A stretch of DNA of 64,000 nucleotides from Thioalkalivibrio sp. XN8 (GTDB lineage Bacteria > Pseudomonadota > Gammaproteobacteria > Steroidobacterales > XN24). The stretch spans positions 1-64,000 of the forward strand of contig NZ_JAALFH010000011.1 in the NCBI RefSeq assembly GCF_011058255.1. The letters run 5' to 3'. A program made the translations under genes and the position numbers. Under the pieces are notes generated by a model that was not told the DNA's origin, did not search any database, and saw only the letters and a program-made list of their open reading frames with translations. Below, piece after piece: positions 9,144-18,410 of this stretch (within the stretch, counting starts at the first letter, position 1; every line of letters starts with the position of its first letter).

Positions 9144-9194
9144 GGGGCCTGTCCCTAGGACCGGTCCCGGGGACCGGTCCTAGGGACAGGCCCC
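9144..9194. repeat. GGGACNGTCCC-type palindrome, copy 1
   Basis: A perfect 51-bp palindrome centred on 9169, with 25-bp arms beginning GGGGCCTGTCCCTAGGACCG. It lies between the stops of two convergent genes and would form a long hairpin in either transcript. It is built of short self-complementary modules (GGACCGGTCC and others) shared with six other copies in the window. There is no T-run, so it is not a textbook terminator. Confidence 0.85.
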
Positions 9195-9197
9195 GGT

Positions 9198-10892
9198 TCA
9201 CCAGCCGCCGCCGCCGCCCCCGCCGCCGCCGCCGCCGGAGAACCCCCCGCCGCCCGAAGACGAGCCCGGCGCCGTCGAGGCCGAGGCGATCGCCGAGGTC
9301 AGCGAGGCGCCGACGCCGGAGGTAAAGGTCCCGAGCGAGCGGGCGTTGAAGTGCCCGTGGTACCACCCGGGGCGCCAGGCCCGGTCACGACCGGCCTCGA
9401 GCCGGGCGAACACCGCGGCGAACTTCTCGGCCCAGGCCTGCTCCACCCCCAGCGCCAGGGCGAAGGGGAGGTAGCGCTCGAACAGCTCGGGGGTCTTCTC
9501 GGGCGGGTTGCGCAGGTTGAGCTCGTCCTTCTCGGCCACCTCGAGGTAGCTCTTGAAGCCCTCCAGCTTGTCCATCAGCCGGCGCCCCCGGGCGGTCGGG
9601 GCACGAAGCAGCCAATAGAACAGCGGCAGGGCTGCGATCATCAGGCCGAACAGCACGAACACCAGCGGTCGCCATGCTTCCAGCAGGCCTACTGCAATAC
9701 CCAGCCCCAGGATGGCTCCCGCCGCCGGCAACAGCAGCGTGCCGTTGGTGATGAAGTAGATTTTCTCGTAGTCGCGCTTGAGCGCCTTGCGGTGGGCCTG
9801 CTTGGCGCCCGCCAGCAGCCGGTGGTTGTCCTGCTCGAGCTCGACCTTGGGGCCATCCTCGAACAGGGCGGCGAGCAACGCCTTTTCGCCGGCCGCCAGG
9901 GCTTCGCCCGAAGACGCCCGCTGCAGCGTGTAGTCGCCGTCCGACTCGAAGATTTCGACGTGGCCCTTCACCGCCAGGTTGACCACCGCGGCGACGAAGG
10001 CCCGGTTGTCGTAGCCCATCCTGCTGATGAAGCGGGCGGAGGCAGGGGAGTACCCGCCCGGCGGTTCATAGTGAGGAAAGATCACGCCGCGCGGCGGGTC
10101 CAGACCATAGCGGCGCCAGGCCCAGCCCAGGTAACCGAGCACCACCAGCAGCCCGCTGCCCGCCAGCAGCAGTCCCCTGTTGTCCCGTAGCAGCCAGCCC
10201 AGCCGCTCCTCCGCAGTGGGCTCATCGACATGTCCCTTCGGCCAGCTGACGACGATTGTCAGGCCCTCGCGCGGGCCGAGCGGCCGGCCGGCCGCGATGC
10301 GCACGGACTGGCCCTCGAGGCCGGCCTCGTAGGCCTGCTCACGGCTGCCTTGCGGGCCGGTGAAAGCCGTCGCGCGGATCGCGTCGGCCGGCACCGAATC
10401 CGGCAGGCGGACCAGCGCCCGGGCCGCGTCGATGGGCAGGTCCCAGCCGGTACCGGTGACGTTCCAGTAGAGCTCGTCGTGGTCGTCGAAGAAGCCCAGC
10501 TGGCGATCGGTCCGGTAGCGGATCACGTACTCGTGCCGGCCTGGTTCGAGCCGGCGGTCCGCGCTGCCGGCATAGACGCGCACCCCGTTGCTGCGCCGCT
10601 CGGTGTGCCAGGGCTCGGGCTGGCCGTTGCGCCGGACCTCCAGCACCTCGAAGCCGACGCGATAGCGGTTGCCGTAGCGGTCCCGGTAGTCGGTGGGGAA
10701 GTCGCGGAAGATGCCGCGCCGGATCATGTTCCCTTCGGCCTGGACGGCGATGGTCTCGCTCACCGTCATGGTGGCGTCGGCATGCACCTCGATCTCGCCC
10801 TGGTAGTCGAGAATCCGCTCCGCGGCGCCGGCGCCGGTGCTCGCCAGGGCCACCAGCACCATCGCCAGAGCGACTCCCCAGGGCGCGCGCAT
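9198..10892 (-). CDS. DUF2207 membrane protein with glycine-rich tail
   Basis: The protein has 564 residues. A signal peptide (1-24, TGAGA) is followed by the extracytoplasmic DUF2207 domain (ILDYQGEIEVHADATMTVSETI, GIFRDFPTDYRDRYGN), a transmembrane helix near 245 (GLLLAGSGLLVVLGYLGWAWRR), a cytoplasmic domain (GDYTLQRASSGE, YDNRAFVAAVVNLAVKG), two further helices around 390-430 and a C-terminus of almost pure Gly/Ser ending in GGGW. This is the usual plan for the family, whose role is unknown. It is encoded directly after lemA, sharing one base (TGATG). Confidence 0.85.
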   Translation of the reverse strand: MRAPWGVALAMVLVALASTGAGAAERILDYQGEIEVHADATMTVSETIAVQAEGNMIRRGIFRDFPTDYRDRYGNRYRVGFEVLEVRRNGQPEPWHTERRSNGVRVYAGSADRRLEPGRHEYVIRYRTDRQLGFFDDHDELYWNVTGTGWDLPIDAARALVRLPDSVPADAIRATAFTGPQGSREQAYEAGLEGQSVRIAAGRPLGPREGLTIVVSWPKGHVDEPTAEERLGWLLRDNRGLLLAGSGLLVVLGYLGWAWRRYGLDPPRGVIFPHYEPPGGYSPASARFISRMGYDNRAFVAAVVNLAVKGHVEIFESDGDYTLQRASSGEALAAGEKALLAALFEDGPKVELEQDNHRLLAGAKQAHRKALKRDYEKIYFITNGTLLLPAAGAILGLGIAVGLLEAWRPLVFVLFGLMIAALPLFYWLLRAPTARGRRLMDKLEGFKSYLEVAEKDELNLRNPPEKTPELFERYLPFALALGVEQAWAEKFAAVFARLEAGRDRAWRPGWYHGHFNARSLGTFTSGVGASLTSAIASASTAPGSSSGGGGFSGGGGGGGGGGGW

Positions 10893-11443
10893 CAGCCGAG
10901 CTCCACGCGTGGCGCCGCCCGGACTTCCTCTTCGTCGACGGCGAAGAACTCCGCCGGCCGGAAGGCGAAGGTGCGGGCCACGAACAGGTCGGGGAAGGTC
11001 TCGATGCGGGTGTTGTAGATGCGCACGGCGCCATTGTAGTAGCGCCGGGCGTACTGCAGCTGGTCCTCGGTATCGACCAGGTCGCGCTGCAGCTGCAGGA
11101 AATTGCCGTCCGCCTTCAGCGTGGGGTAGGACTCGGCGAGCGCGATCAGTCGATGCAGCCCGGCCGCCATCTCGTCCTCGAGGCGGGCCTTGTCGGGCAG
11201 CCGGCTGGCGGCCTCGGCGCGCGTCCTGAGTTCGGTGACGGCACTCAGCGTGGCCCGCTCGTACCCGGCGTAGGCCCGCACCGCATCGACCAGCCGCGGC
11301 ACCAGGTCATGGCGCCGCGTGAGCTGGACGTCGATGTCGCTCCACGCGGAGCGTACGCGGTTGCGGTCACGCACCAGCCGGTTGTAGACCCACACGCCCC
11401 ACAGCAGGAGGACCGCGACCAGCGTCAGCAACAGGATCGACAT
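10892..11443 (-). CDS. lemA: LemA family protein
   Basis: The protein has 183 residues from ATG at 11443. An N-terminal membrane anchor (about 3-20) is followed by the LemA helical bundle: VYNRLVRDRNRVRSAWSDIDVQL, RRHDLVPRLVDAVRAYAGYE, YPTLKADGNFLQLQRDLVDTE and the terminal ARRYYNGAVRIYNTRIETFP. LemA proteins accompany DUF2207 proteins widely and may help envelope processes. It is followed by the DUF2207 gene with a TGATG overlap, so translational coupling is likely. Confidence 0.9.
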   Translation of the reverse strand: MSILLLTLVAVLLLWGVWVYNRLVRDRNRVRSAWSDIDVQLTRRHDLVPRLVDAVRAYAGYERATLSAVTELRTRAEAASRLPDKARLEDEMAAGLHRLIALAESYPTLKADGNFLQLQRDLVDTEDQLQYARRYYNGAVRIYNTRIETFPDLFVARTFAFRPAEFFAVDEEEVRAAPRVELG

Positions 11444-11461
11444 GCACGGACCTCCGTCGGG

Positions 11462-11501
11462 ATGGGGCCTGTCCCCAGGACATGTCCTGGGGACAGGCCC
11501 C
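11462..11501. repeat. GGGACNGTCCC-type palindrome, copy 2
   Basis: A perfect 40-bp palindrome (arms start TGGGGCCTGTCCCCAGGACA) between natB and lemA, which are read in the same direction. It ends 3 bp before the natB stop codon and starts 18 bp upstream of the lemA start, so it may shape the 5' end of the lemA message or limit read-through. Confidence 0.85.
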
Positions 11502-11504
11502 AGC

Positions 11505-12677
11505 TTAACCGCTGATGGCCAGCTTCTCGCGGTGATACAGGCGCGCGGCGACCAGCCACAGCAGCAGCCCGAGGCCGAGGCCGGCGCCCGCATACACCAG
11601 CCATTCGAGCGCCGAGATCGTCTCCGCCCGCAGGACCATCAGCAGGGCCTGGTTCTGGGCCAGGAACGGCACGGCGAACATCCAAAGCTGGTTCTTCACC
11701 GGGCTGATCAGCAGCACCACGGTCGGAATGATCGGCAGCAGCATCAGCACGCTCATATAGCTCTGCGCCTCCTTCACCGACTTCACGCTGGCCGAGATCA
11801 GGGTCAGCAGCGTGGTGCCGATCAGCACCATCGGGGCCAGGATGGCGAGCAGCTTGGCCATGGCGAGGAAGGACACGTCCACGCCCTCGAACGGCCCCGA
11901 GCCGGCGAACTGGAAGCTGAGCTTGAAGCTCAAGAGGATCAGCAACAGGCTGAGCATGCCGAAGGCGCAGGCCGCGGCGATCTTCCCGCTCATGATGGCC
12001 TCCCGACTCGAGGGCGTCGCCAGCAGGGGTTCCAGCGACTGTCGTTCGCGCTCCCCCGCCGTGACGTCGATCACCAGGTAGGCGCCGCCGAGGAAGGCGC
12101 TCAGGATCAGCAGGTAAGGCAGGAATGCCAGCGCCATCCCGCGGCGCGCCTCGGGCGTGGACAGGTCGCGGCGCCCGGAAACCACGGCTTCGCCCAGTGC
12201 CGGGTCCACCCCGCGCATCATGAGCCGCATGGTCGCGACCTGGCGGCTGTAACCGCGCAGGTTGCCCTCGACCCGGCCAACCGGGATGCGCGAGTCCTGG
12301 CGGGAGCTGTCGTAGAGGATCTCCACCAGCGCCGGCCGGCTGTCGCGCCATCGCTGCGCGAAGCCCTCGGGGATGTGCAGGATCACCTCGTATTCCTGCG
12401 CCCGGATCGCCGCCTCCGGATCGGCCGGCGGGTCGATCACCGCGATGTTCTGGGTCTCGAGGAAGGCGATGAGGTTCGGCGCGCGCTCGGCGCCGATCAC
12501 CGGCAGCTCCAGGGTGCTTTCCAGCTGGGTGCGGGCACGCTGCTCGGCCAGGGCGCCGATGCCGAGGATCATTGCCGGGAAGATCAACGGCCCCATGAAC
12601 AGGCCGAGCATGACGGTGCGCCGGTCCCGGAACAGGTCCAGCAACTCCTTCTTCATCACAGTCCAGACGACGCTCAT
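11505..12677 (-). CDS. natB: ABC-2 type transporter permease, NatB-like
   Basis: The protein has 390 residues. An N-terminal helix starts after KKELLDLFRDRR (about 20-42), a large extracytoplasmic loop follows (about 45-185), then five to six helices in the C-terminal half, including the family motif DVTAGERERQSLEPLLATPSSR. This matches NatB, the membrane part of the NatAB sodium-exporting ABC system. Start ATG overlaps the natA stop (ATGA at 12674-12677). The substrate is inferred from the family. Confidence 0.83.
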   Translation of the reverse strand: MSVVWTVMKKELLDLFRDRRTVMLGLFMGPLIFPAMILGIGALAEQRARTQLESTLELPVIGAERAPNLIAFLETQNIAVIDPPADPEAAIRAQEYEVILHIPEGFAQRWRDSRPALVEILYDSSRQDSRIPVGRVEGNLRGYSRQVATMRLMMRGVDPALGEAVVSGRRDLSTPEARRGMALAFLPYLLILSAFLGGAYLVIDVTAGERERQSLEPLLATPSSREAIMSGKIAAACAFGMLSLLLILLSFKLSFQFAGSGPFEGVDVSFLAMAKLLAILAPMVLIGTTLLTLISASVKSVKEAQSYMSVLMLLPIIPTVVLLISPVKNQLWMFAVPFLAQNQALLMVLRAETISALEWLVYAGAGLGLGLLLWLVAARLYHREKLAISG

Positions 12678-13420
12678 GCCGCGAGCCCCTCTTCCGAGCC
12701 GATCAGCTTGACGAAGGCGTCCTCGAGGTTCTCCTCGCCGCTGATGCGGCGGAGCTCGTCGGCGCTGCCCTGGGCCGTGACCTTGCCCTTGGCGATGATC
12801 ACGATGTGGTCACACAGCAGGCCGACCTCCTGCATGATGTGGCTCGACAGGATCACGCAGCGCCCCTGGGCCTTGAGCGCCTGGAGGAATTCCCGCAGCC
12901 CGCGGGTCGTCATCACGTCCAGCCCGTTGGTGGGCTCGTCCAGGATCACGTTTTTCGGGTCGTGCACCAGCGCGCGGGCGATCGCGGTCTTGGTGCGCTG
13001 CCCCTGCGAGAAGCCTTCGGCCTGGCGGTCGATGAAGTCCTCCATGCCGAGGGCCTGCACCAGCCGCTCCGTGCGCTGCGAGATCTCGCCCTCGTCGAGG
13101 CCGTGCAGGCGTCCGAAGTAAGCGATGTTCTCGCGCGCCGTGAGCCGCTTGTAGACGCCGCGCGCGTCGGGCAGCACGCCCAGTGCCCGCCGCACCCGGG
13201 CGGCATCCTGCTCCACGTCGAGGCCGTCGACGAGCACCCGGCCCTGGTCCGGGCGCATCAGGGTGTACAGCATCCGGAGCGTGGTGGTCTTGCCCGCGCC
13301 GTTGGGCCCGAGCAGGCCGGTGATCCGCCCGTCGCGCGCCTCGAAGCTCGCTCCGTCCACCGCCCGGACCGGGCCGGACTTGGTCTTGAAAGTCTTGTGC
13401 AGGTTTTCGACCTTGATCAT
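12674..13420 (-). CDS. natA: ABC transporter ATP-binding protein, NatA-like
   Basis: The protein has 248 residues from ATG at 13420. Walker A is GPNGAGKTTTLRML (about 39-52), the signature region is FSQGQRTKTAIARAL (about 138-152), Walker B is NVILDEPTNGLD (about 157-168), and SSHIMQEV holds the switch His. The signature reads SQGQR rather than SGGQ, as is common in NatA and CcmA-like proteins. It lies 10 bp after the hydrolase gene and overlaps natB, so hydrolase-natA-natB look like one transcript. Confidence 0.86.
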   Translation of the reverse strand: MIKVENLHKTFKTKSGPVRAVDGASFEARDGRITGLLGPNGAGKTTTLRMLYTLMRPDQGRVLVDGLDVEQDAARVRRALGVLPDARGVYKRLTARENIAYFGRLHGLDEGEISQRTERLVQALGMEDFIDRQAEGFSQGQRTKTAIARALVHDPKNVILDEPTNGLDVMTTRGLREFLQALKAQGRCVILSSHIMQEVGLLCDHIVIIAKGKVTAQGSADELRRISGEENLEDAFVKLIGSEEGLAA

Positions 13421-13430
13421 CGCTCGCCCC

Positions 13431-14930
13431 TCAGGGTTCCCAGCCGTACAGGCCCGAGAAAGGCGGCCGCGCCGCCAGCCGGTCCAGGCATTCGGCGTCC
13501 AGCGCCGCCGGGTCGCCGGATTCCAGGAACTGCGCCGCCAGCTTGGGCATGCAGCCCGTGCCGAGCACGCTGTGGCCCTGGCCCGGCAGGACCAGGTGCC
13601 GGACGTTGTCCAGGGCCGCGGCAACCTCGTCGCCGTAACGGGGCGGCGTCACCGGGTCGTGCTCGCCCGACAGGATCAGGACCGGGAACGAACCGGTCAG
13701 CGGCGCGCGGAAGTTCGCGGGGCGCTCGCCCCGGGGCCACAGGGCGCACTGCTCGACCAGCACGTCGACCAGTTGCGAGCCCAGCACCGTGTCCTCGTCG
13801 GCGGGATCGACCGCCAGGTCGGCGGCATCCTCGGTGCACATCACCGAGTTGTGCATGCCGGTGGCGATCTGGCCGCCGAGATCGGTCACCATCATCCGGG
13901 TCATGGCCAGCAGCGCCTCGTAGTCGCCCTGGTGGGCCCGCCGGACCACCAGCGGCACGGCGGCCGCGGTGAGCGGCGAATAGGCATAGAGCCGCAGCAC
14001 CGTCGCCAGGTGCCCGTGCGTCGGCACTTCTTCCCGCCACTCGCCGCTGGTCGGGTCGCGATAGCGCACCGGCTCGAGCCCGCCGGGCTCGAGCCGGGCG
14101 GCCAGTTCATCGAGCAGCGCCCGCGGATCCCCGACGGCCTCCTCGCAGGCAGCCGTCTCGCGACAGCGCCGGAAGTGCGTCTCGAGCGCATCCTCCAGGT
14201 TGCGCGCGTGTTCCGAGCCGAGCGCCAGCCCGGGCGGCACGACGCTGTCCAGCACCAGGCTGCGCACGTGCTCAGGATGGGTCTTGGCGTACTGCTGCGC
14301 CACCCGCGTGCCGTAGGACACGCCGACGAGATTGACCTGCTCCGCCCCCACCGCCCGGCGCACGAAGTCGAGGTCGAACACGGCCTCGGCCGTCGAATAG
14401 AAGCGGAGGTCGGCCTTTTCTTCGAGGCTCGCGATGCACTCCAGGGTGAACTCGCGCAGCTCCTCGGGCGTCGGTTCCTCGACGCCCGCGAGCAGGCGTT
14501 CTTCCTCGATCGGGCAGGTGAGGAGATTCGAGCCCCCCGTGCCGCGCTGGTCCAGCAGCAGGAGATGGCGGCTGCGGTTGATGTCGCGGAAAGCGGGCGC
14601 CACGGCCGGGTAGCTCTCGCGCGCGGACTGGCCGGGCCCGCCGGCGATCATGAAGACGGGATCAGGCTCGGCCTCGCCCTCGACGGGGATCCAGGCCAGC
14701 GCGAGCTCGATGGTGCGCCCCGCAGGGTCCGCCGGGTTCTCCGGCACCTCCACCGTGGTGCATTGGGCCTCGGTCGGCCGCGGCAGGCCGGCGGCCGTCA
14801 GCACGCAGGGCTCGAACTCGAGTTCGCCCAGCGTACGCGCGGACAGGGGTGCCGCGCCCAGCGTGGCGAGGACGGCCAGCGCCATCCCGAGGACGGTGCG
14901 CCGCTGGAACCGGCTTTGGCGAGGGATCAT
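13431..14930 (-). CDS. secreted alpha/beta hydrolase, tripeptidyl aminopeptidase-like (TAP/S33)
   Basis: The protein has 499 residues. A signal peptide (about 1-31, ending PLSA) is followed by an alpha/beta hydrolase. MIAGGPGQS forms the oxyanion turn, DQRGTGGSN follows, and the nucleophile elbow is GVSYGTR. A lid of about 200 residues separates this from the C-terminal VLILSGEHDPVTPP (acid) and LPGQGHSVLGTGC (His). This is the TAP-like S33 architecture, which removes N-terminal peptides. It heads the apparent operon with natAB; a functional tie between the two is not evident. Confidence 0.83.
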   Translation of the reverse strand: MIPRQSRFQRRTVLGMALAVLATLGAAPLSARTLGELEFEPCVLTAAGLPRPTEAQCTTVEVPENPADPAGRTIELALAWIPVEGEAEPDPVFMIAGGPGQSARESYPAVAPAFRDINRSRHLLLLDQRGTGGSNLLTCPIEEERLLAGVEEPTPEELREFTLECIASLEEKADLRFYSTAEAVFDLDFVRRAVGAEQVNLVGVSYGTRVAQQYAKTHPEHVRSLVLDSVVPPGLALGSEHARNLEDALETHFRRCRETAACEEAVGDPRALLDELAARLEPGGLEPVRYRDPTSGEWREEVPTHGHLATVLRLYAYSPLTAAAVPLVVRRAHQGDYEALLAMTRMMVTDLGGQIATGMHNSVMCTEDAADLAVDPADEDTVLGSQLVDVLVEQCALWPRGERPANFRAPLTGSFPVLILSGEHDPVTPPRYGDEVAAALDNVRHLVLPGQGHSVLGTGCMPKLAAQFLESGDPAALDAECLDRLAARPPFSGLYGWEP

Positions 14931-15083
14931 GGCAAGGCGTCTCCTGGCCGGACAGCAAAAACGCCGCCGATTCTACACCGCCGTCCGTGACGCGTCCTCG
15001 GCGGGCCCCGTTACTCGAAATCACCCGCCCCAGCACCTAGAATCAATGCATCGTCCCAAGGCCCCGGCCTGGAAGAACCCGGC

Positions 15084-16259
15084 ATGCCGGCAGGCAGTCC
15101 CAGCGAGCAACGCTACTTCGTCATGCGCCGCGTCACCCTGGTGGGCGCGGTGACCAACCTGCTGCTGGCCACGGCCCAGCTCGTCGGCGGCGTGATCAGC
15201 CAGTCGCAGGCGCTGATCGCCGACGGCGCGCATACCCTGTCCGACCTTTCCAGCGACTTCGTCGTGCTGTTCGCCGCGCGCAAGGCGAATGCCGCGGCGG
15301 ACGCGCGCCACCCTTACGGCCATGGCCGGATCGAGACCCTGGCCACCGTGGCCATCGGCCTCGTGCTCACTGGCGTCGCGCTGGGGATCGTGCTCGACGG
15401 GGTGGGCCGCCTCGTTGCCCCGGAGGAACTGCTCAGCCCCACGCCGCTCGCGCTGGCGCTGGCCCTGGCGGCGATCTTCTCCAAGGAGGCGTTGTACCAC
15501 TACACCATCCGGGCGGCGCGGCGGGTGCGCTCCAGCATGTTGCAGGCCAACGCCTGGCATCACCGCTCCGACGTGGTGTCCTCGATCGTGGTGCTGGTCG
15601 GCGTCGGCGCCACGCTCGCCGGGCTGCGGTTCATGGACGCCGTGGCGGCCGTGCTGGTGGCCCTGCTGATCGGCCGCATGGGGCTGAAAATGATCTGGGA
15701 CAGCGCCTTCGAGCTGATCGACACCGGCGTCGATACCGAGACCCAGGAACGCCTGCTCGAGGCGGCCCGCAACACCGACGGCGTGCGCGGGGTCCATGAG
15801 CTGCGGACCCGGCGCATGGCCGGCACGCTGCTGGCGGACATTCATGTACTGGTCGGGCCGCGCATCAGCGTGTCGGAAGGCCATCGGATCAGCGAGGCGG
15901 TCGGTCGCGCGCTGCGCGAGGTCCATGACGATCTGGGCGACATCCTGGTCCATATCGACCCGGAGGACGACCAGGAGCGGGCGCCCAGCGGCCATCTCCC
16001 GGGACGCGCCCACGTGCTGCAGCGCCTGCGTCCCTGCTGGGAGGCCGTCGGCCTCCTGGAAGAGCCGGAAGTCGTGCTGCATTACCTTGGCGGCCAGCTC
16101 GAGATCGAGCTGCGGCTGCCGGCGGACGCTGGCGGCTCGGCAGCAACCGCCGCCGAACTCGCCGAGCAACTCGCGCAGGCCTGCCGCGGGATGGACTCAG
16201 TCCGGCGCGTGACGGTCCTTCTTGCCGTCGCCGGCGCCGGTCCCCGGGGGTTCGGCTAG
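15084..16259 (+). CDS. cation diffusion facilitator family metal transporter
   Basis: The protein has 391 residues. Six hydrophobic helices hold the two CDF metal sites: ADGAHTLSDLSSD (helix 2) and HHRSDVVSS (helix 5), with the HPYGHGRIETL loop between. A cytoplasmic CDF C-terminal domain (about 215-290) follows, then an extra tail of about 100 residues (from about GRAHVLQRLRP) that continues the fold pattern. CDF proteins export Zn, Fe, Mn or Co using the proton gradient; the Asp/His metal sites resemble FieF/MamB-type members. Metal identity cannot be decided here. Confidence 0.86.
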   Translation: MPAGSPSEQRYFVMRRVTLVGAVTNLLLATAQLVGGVISQSQALIADGAHTLSDLSSDFVVLFAARKANAAADARHPYGHGRIETLATVAIGLVLTGVALGIVLDGVGRLVAPEELLSPTPLALALALAAIFSKEALYHYTIRAARRVRSSMLQANAWHHRSDVVSSIVVLVGVGATLAGLRFMDAVAAVLVALLIGRMGLKMIWDSAFELIDTGVDTETQERLLEAARNTDGVRGVHELRTRRMAGTLLADIHVLVGPRISVSEGHRISEAVGRALREVHDDLGDILVHIDPEDDQERAPSGHLPGRAHVLQRLRPCWEAVGLLEEPEVVLHYLGGQLEIELRLPADAGGSAATAAELAEQLAQACRGMDSVRRVTVLLAVAGAGPRGFG

Positions 16260-16589
16260 GCGATAGCGCACCTCGCCCGAGTCGAGGCTCCAGCCCGCGG
16301 TGACGCGCCGCAGCCATTGCCCGGCCATCGAGCCGCCGAAGACGCCCGCCGTGGCGGCCGCCGCCGTCCACCACAGGAAACCGTCCCGCAGCACGCCGTC
16401 CGCGACCAGGGACTGCGGCTCGAACAGCCGCGCGCCCGCATAAATCGCGACAAAGAAGCCGCAGTAGAAGAACACGGCGTAGTGCCGGATCTCCCGGCCC
16501 TTGCGCTCGCCCCAGGTCGGGCGCGACCGCAGCGCCGTGACGAGAAACATGAAAGCGAAGAATACCCACCGCTGCAGCTCAGACTCCAT
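16197..16589 (-). CDS. hypothetical small membrane protein
   Basis: The protein has 130 residues from ATG at 16589, with a strong ribosome site (AGGGGAGGGCAGG) just upstream. Three hydrophobic segments are visible (about 8-22, 37-55, 66-85). Its 3' end overlaps the end of the convergent CDF gene by 63 bp, which is unusual but both frames are well supported. No family was recognised. Confidence 0.62.
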   Translation of the reverse strand: MESELQRWVFFAFMFLVTALRSRPTWGERKGREIRHYAVFFYCGFFVAIYAGARLFEPQSLVADGVLRDGFLWWTAAAATAGVFGGSMAGQWLRRVTAGWSLDSGEVRYRLAEPPGTGAGDGKKDRHAPD

Positions 16590-16705
16590 CCTGCCCTCCC
16601 CTTGCTCTGGCCATGCGCAAGCGGGGCCGGCCTGCTGCGCAGCAAGCTGCAGCAAGCCGGCCCGCCAATCCTGCCGTCCGCGGCGCGCCGGCGCCGCCCT
16701 CGGCA

Positions 16706-17275
16706 CTAGTAGACGTCCAGGGCGGAGCTCGTGCCCTCGATGCCGACGAGATAACCGAAGTTGGCGTAATCCCAGTGCCCGGCGCGGCGCGACAGGTCGA
16801 TGAAGGCGCCGGCATTCAGCATGTCCTGCACCGACAGGCTGTTGTCCGAACGGACCGCCAGCCACAGGTTGCAGACGACATACATGCGGCAGTCCTGGGG
16901 CCGACGGGGCAGTCCGCTAAGCGCATTCCAGCCGTTGGGACAGGTCAGGGGATTGCCGCCACAGACGTCGCGGACGAACTCGTTGTAGTCGAACGAGTTC
17001 TTCTGTTCTTCGAGCGACCGGTAATAGTCCTTGCACCTCTTCTTGACCGCGTCGGGCCCGTACTTGGTCGCGATATGGACGGACAGGGCCTTGCCCATGT
17101 CACCGAAGCCCAGTCCGGCGAGGTACCCGCCGAAGAACGAAATCCCTTCCGCCACCGCCGCGCAGGCGGTGTCCACGTCTTCGGGTACCGGTTCCTCCTC
17201 TTCTTCCGCGTGCACCGTAGTCCAGCCCGCCAGGGCGCCCATCACCATCATTGCAAGCCACGCTCCGTGTCTCAT
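16706..17275 (-). CDS. hypothetical secreted protein with six cysteines
   Basis: The protein has 189 residues. The signal peptide runs to about residue 23 (TTVHA) and is followed by an acidic stretch (EEEEEPVPEDVD). The mature part has six cysteines, which suggests three disulfides in the periplasm, and a central helix (YYRSLEEQKNSFDYNEFVRDVCGG). The last third (DMLNAGAFIDLSRRAGHWDYANFGYLVG) looks structured. No domain was recognised. The gene stands alone, 117 bp beyond the small membrane protein gene. Confidence 0.65.
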   Translation of the reverse strand: MRHGAWLAMMVMGALAGWTTVHAEEEEEPVPEDVDTACAAVAEGISFFGGYLAGLGFGDMGKALSVHIATKYGPDAVKKRCKDYYRSLEEQKNSFDYNEFVRDVCGGNPLTCPNGWNALSGLPRRPQDCRMYVVCNLWLAVRSDNSLSVQDMLNAGAFIDLSRRAGHWDYANFGYLVGIEGTSSALDVY

Positions 17276-17483
17276 TGCCGACCTCCATGTCTTTTGCTTG
17301 GTTTCCCCGCCCTACGCTCCATGCGGGGCGAGGATTCAGGCTGCCCCAGCGGCGGCCGGCGCGACAGGGGGGATTTCGAGCGGAAAACGCAGGAAATCCG
17401 CTGTCGGCTTTCCTGTCGGCGCAGGCTGGGGCAGGATTGCGTCTGTCGGCCCTGCGGGCCTGGTCGCTTGGAGCGGAGAAAAG

Positions 17484-18410
17484 ATGAGCTGGCACGCCTG
17501 CCCCCTGGCGGAGGCCCACGCGACCCCGCCCGACGAGCCCGCCGTCGAGCTGGAACTGGTGCCGCGCACGCGGGACCTCGGCGGCTTCGAGGTCGGTCGG
17601 GTCCTGCCCGCCGGCCGGCGCCGGTCGGTCGGCCCCTTCGTGTTCTTCGACCAGATGGGGCCGAGCATCTTCGCACCCGGCCAGGGCATGGACGTGCGCC
17701 CGCATCCGCATATCGGACTGGCCACGCTGACCTACCTGTTCGAGGGCGAGATCATGCACCGCGACAGCGTCGGCAGCGCGCTGGCGATCCAGCCTGGCGC
17801 CGTGAACCTGATGACGGCGGGCCGGGGCATCGTGCACTCGGAGCGCACGCCGGAGGCCGCACGCCCGGTGCCGGCGCCGCTGTTCGGCATCCAGGCCTGG
17901 ATGGCCCTGCCGCGCCAGCACGAGGAAACCGAGCCCGCCTTCCGCCACCATGCCGCCGGCGAGCTGCCGACCCTCGACGAGCAGGGAGTCAGGCTGCGCC
18001 TGGTCGCCGGCGAGCTGCTGGGACTGCAGTCGCCCGTGGAGACCCTGAGCGAGACGCTGTACGCCGACGTGGAACTCGACGCCGGGGCGCGCCTGCCGCT
18101 CGACGACCGGGTCGCCGACCGCGCGCTCTATCTCGTCGCCGGCGAGATCGAGGTCAACGGCCATGCGCACGCACCCGGGCGGATGCTGGTGCTGGGACGC
18201 GGCGCCCTAGAACTTCTGGCGCCGGCCGGCGCCCGGCTGCTGGTGATCGGGGGCGAGCCCCTCGACGGGCGGCGGCACTTATGGTGGAACTTCGTCTCCT
18301 CCAGCAAGGAGCGGATCGAGGCGGCCAAGGCGGACTGGCGCGAAGGCCGCTTCGCGGCGGTGCCCGGCGAACGGGAACACATCCCGCTGCCGGACACGCC
18401 AGGACCCTAG
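17484..18410 (+). CDS. pirin family protein
   Basis: The protein has 308 residues from ATG at 17484; a GGAGCGGAG site precedes it. The N-terminal cupin carries the pirin metal motif VRPHPHIGLATLTYLFEGE (about 73-91), with a further His in GRGIVHSE and Glu in the same segment. The C-terminal cupin has ALYLVAGEIEVNG and LLVIGGEPL. Pirins bind iron or other metals, and some are quercetinases; the bacterial role varies. Convergent with the next gene, sharing 4 bp at the stops. Confidence 0.87.
   Translation: MSWHACPLAEAHATPPDEPAVELELVPRTRDLGGFEVGRVLPAGRRRSVGPFVFFDQMGPSIFAPGQGMDVRPHPHIGLATLTYLFEGEIMHRDSVGSALAIQPGAVNLMTAGRGIVHSERTPEAARPVPAPLFGIQAWMALPRQHEETEPAFRHHAAGELPTLDEQGVRLRLVAGELLGLQSPVETLSETLYADVELDAGARLPLDDRVADRALYLVAGEIEVNGHAHAPGRMLVLGRGALELLAPAGARLLVIGGEPLDGRRHLWWNFVSSSKERIEAAKADWREGRFAAVPGEREHIPLPDTPGP

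Noticed and set aside
17339-17440. Another member of the conserved-loop hairpin family (CTGCCCCAGC/GCTGGGGCAG)
   Set aside because: The arms are far apart and the interior lacks the double GAGCG pattern and the 31-nt spacing.
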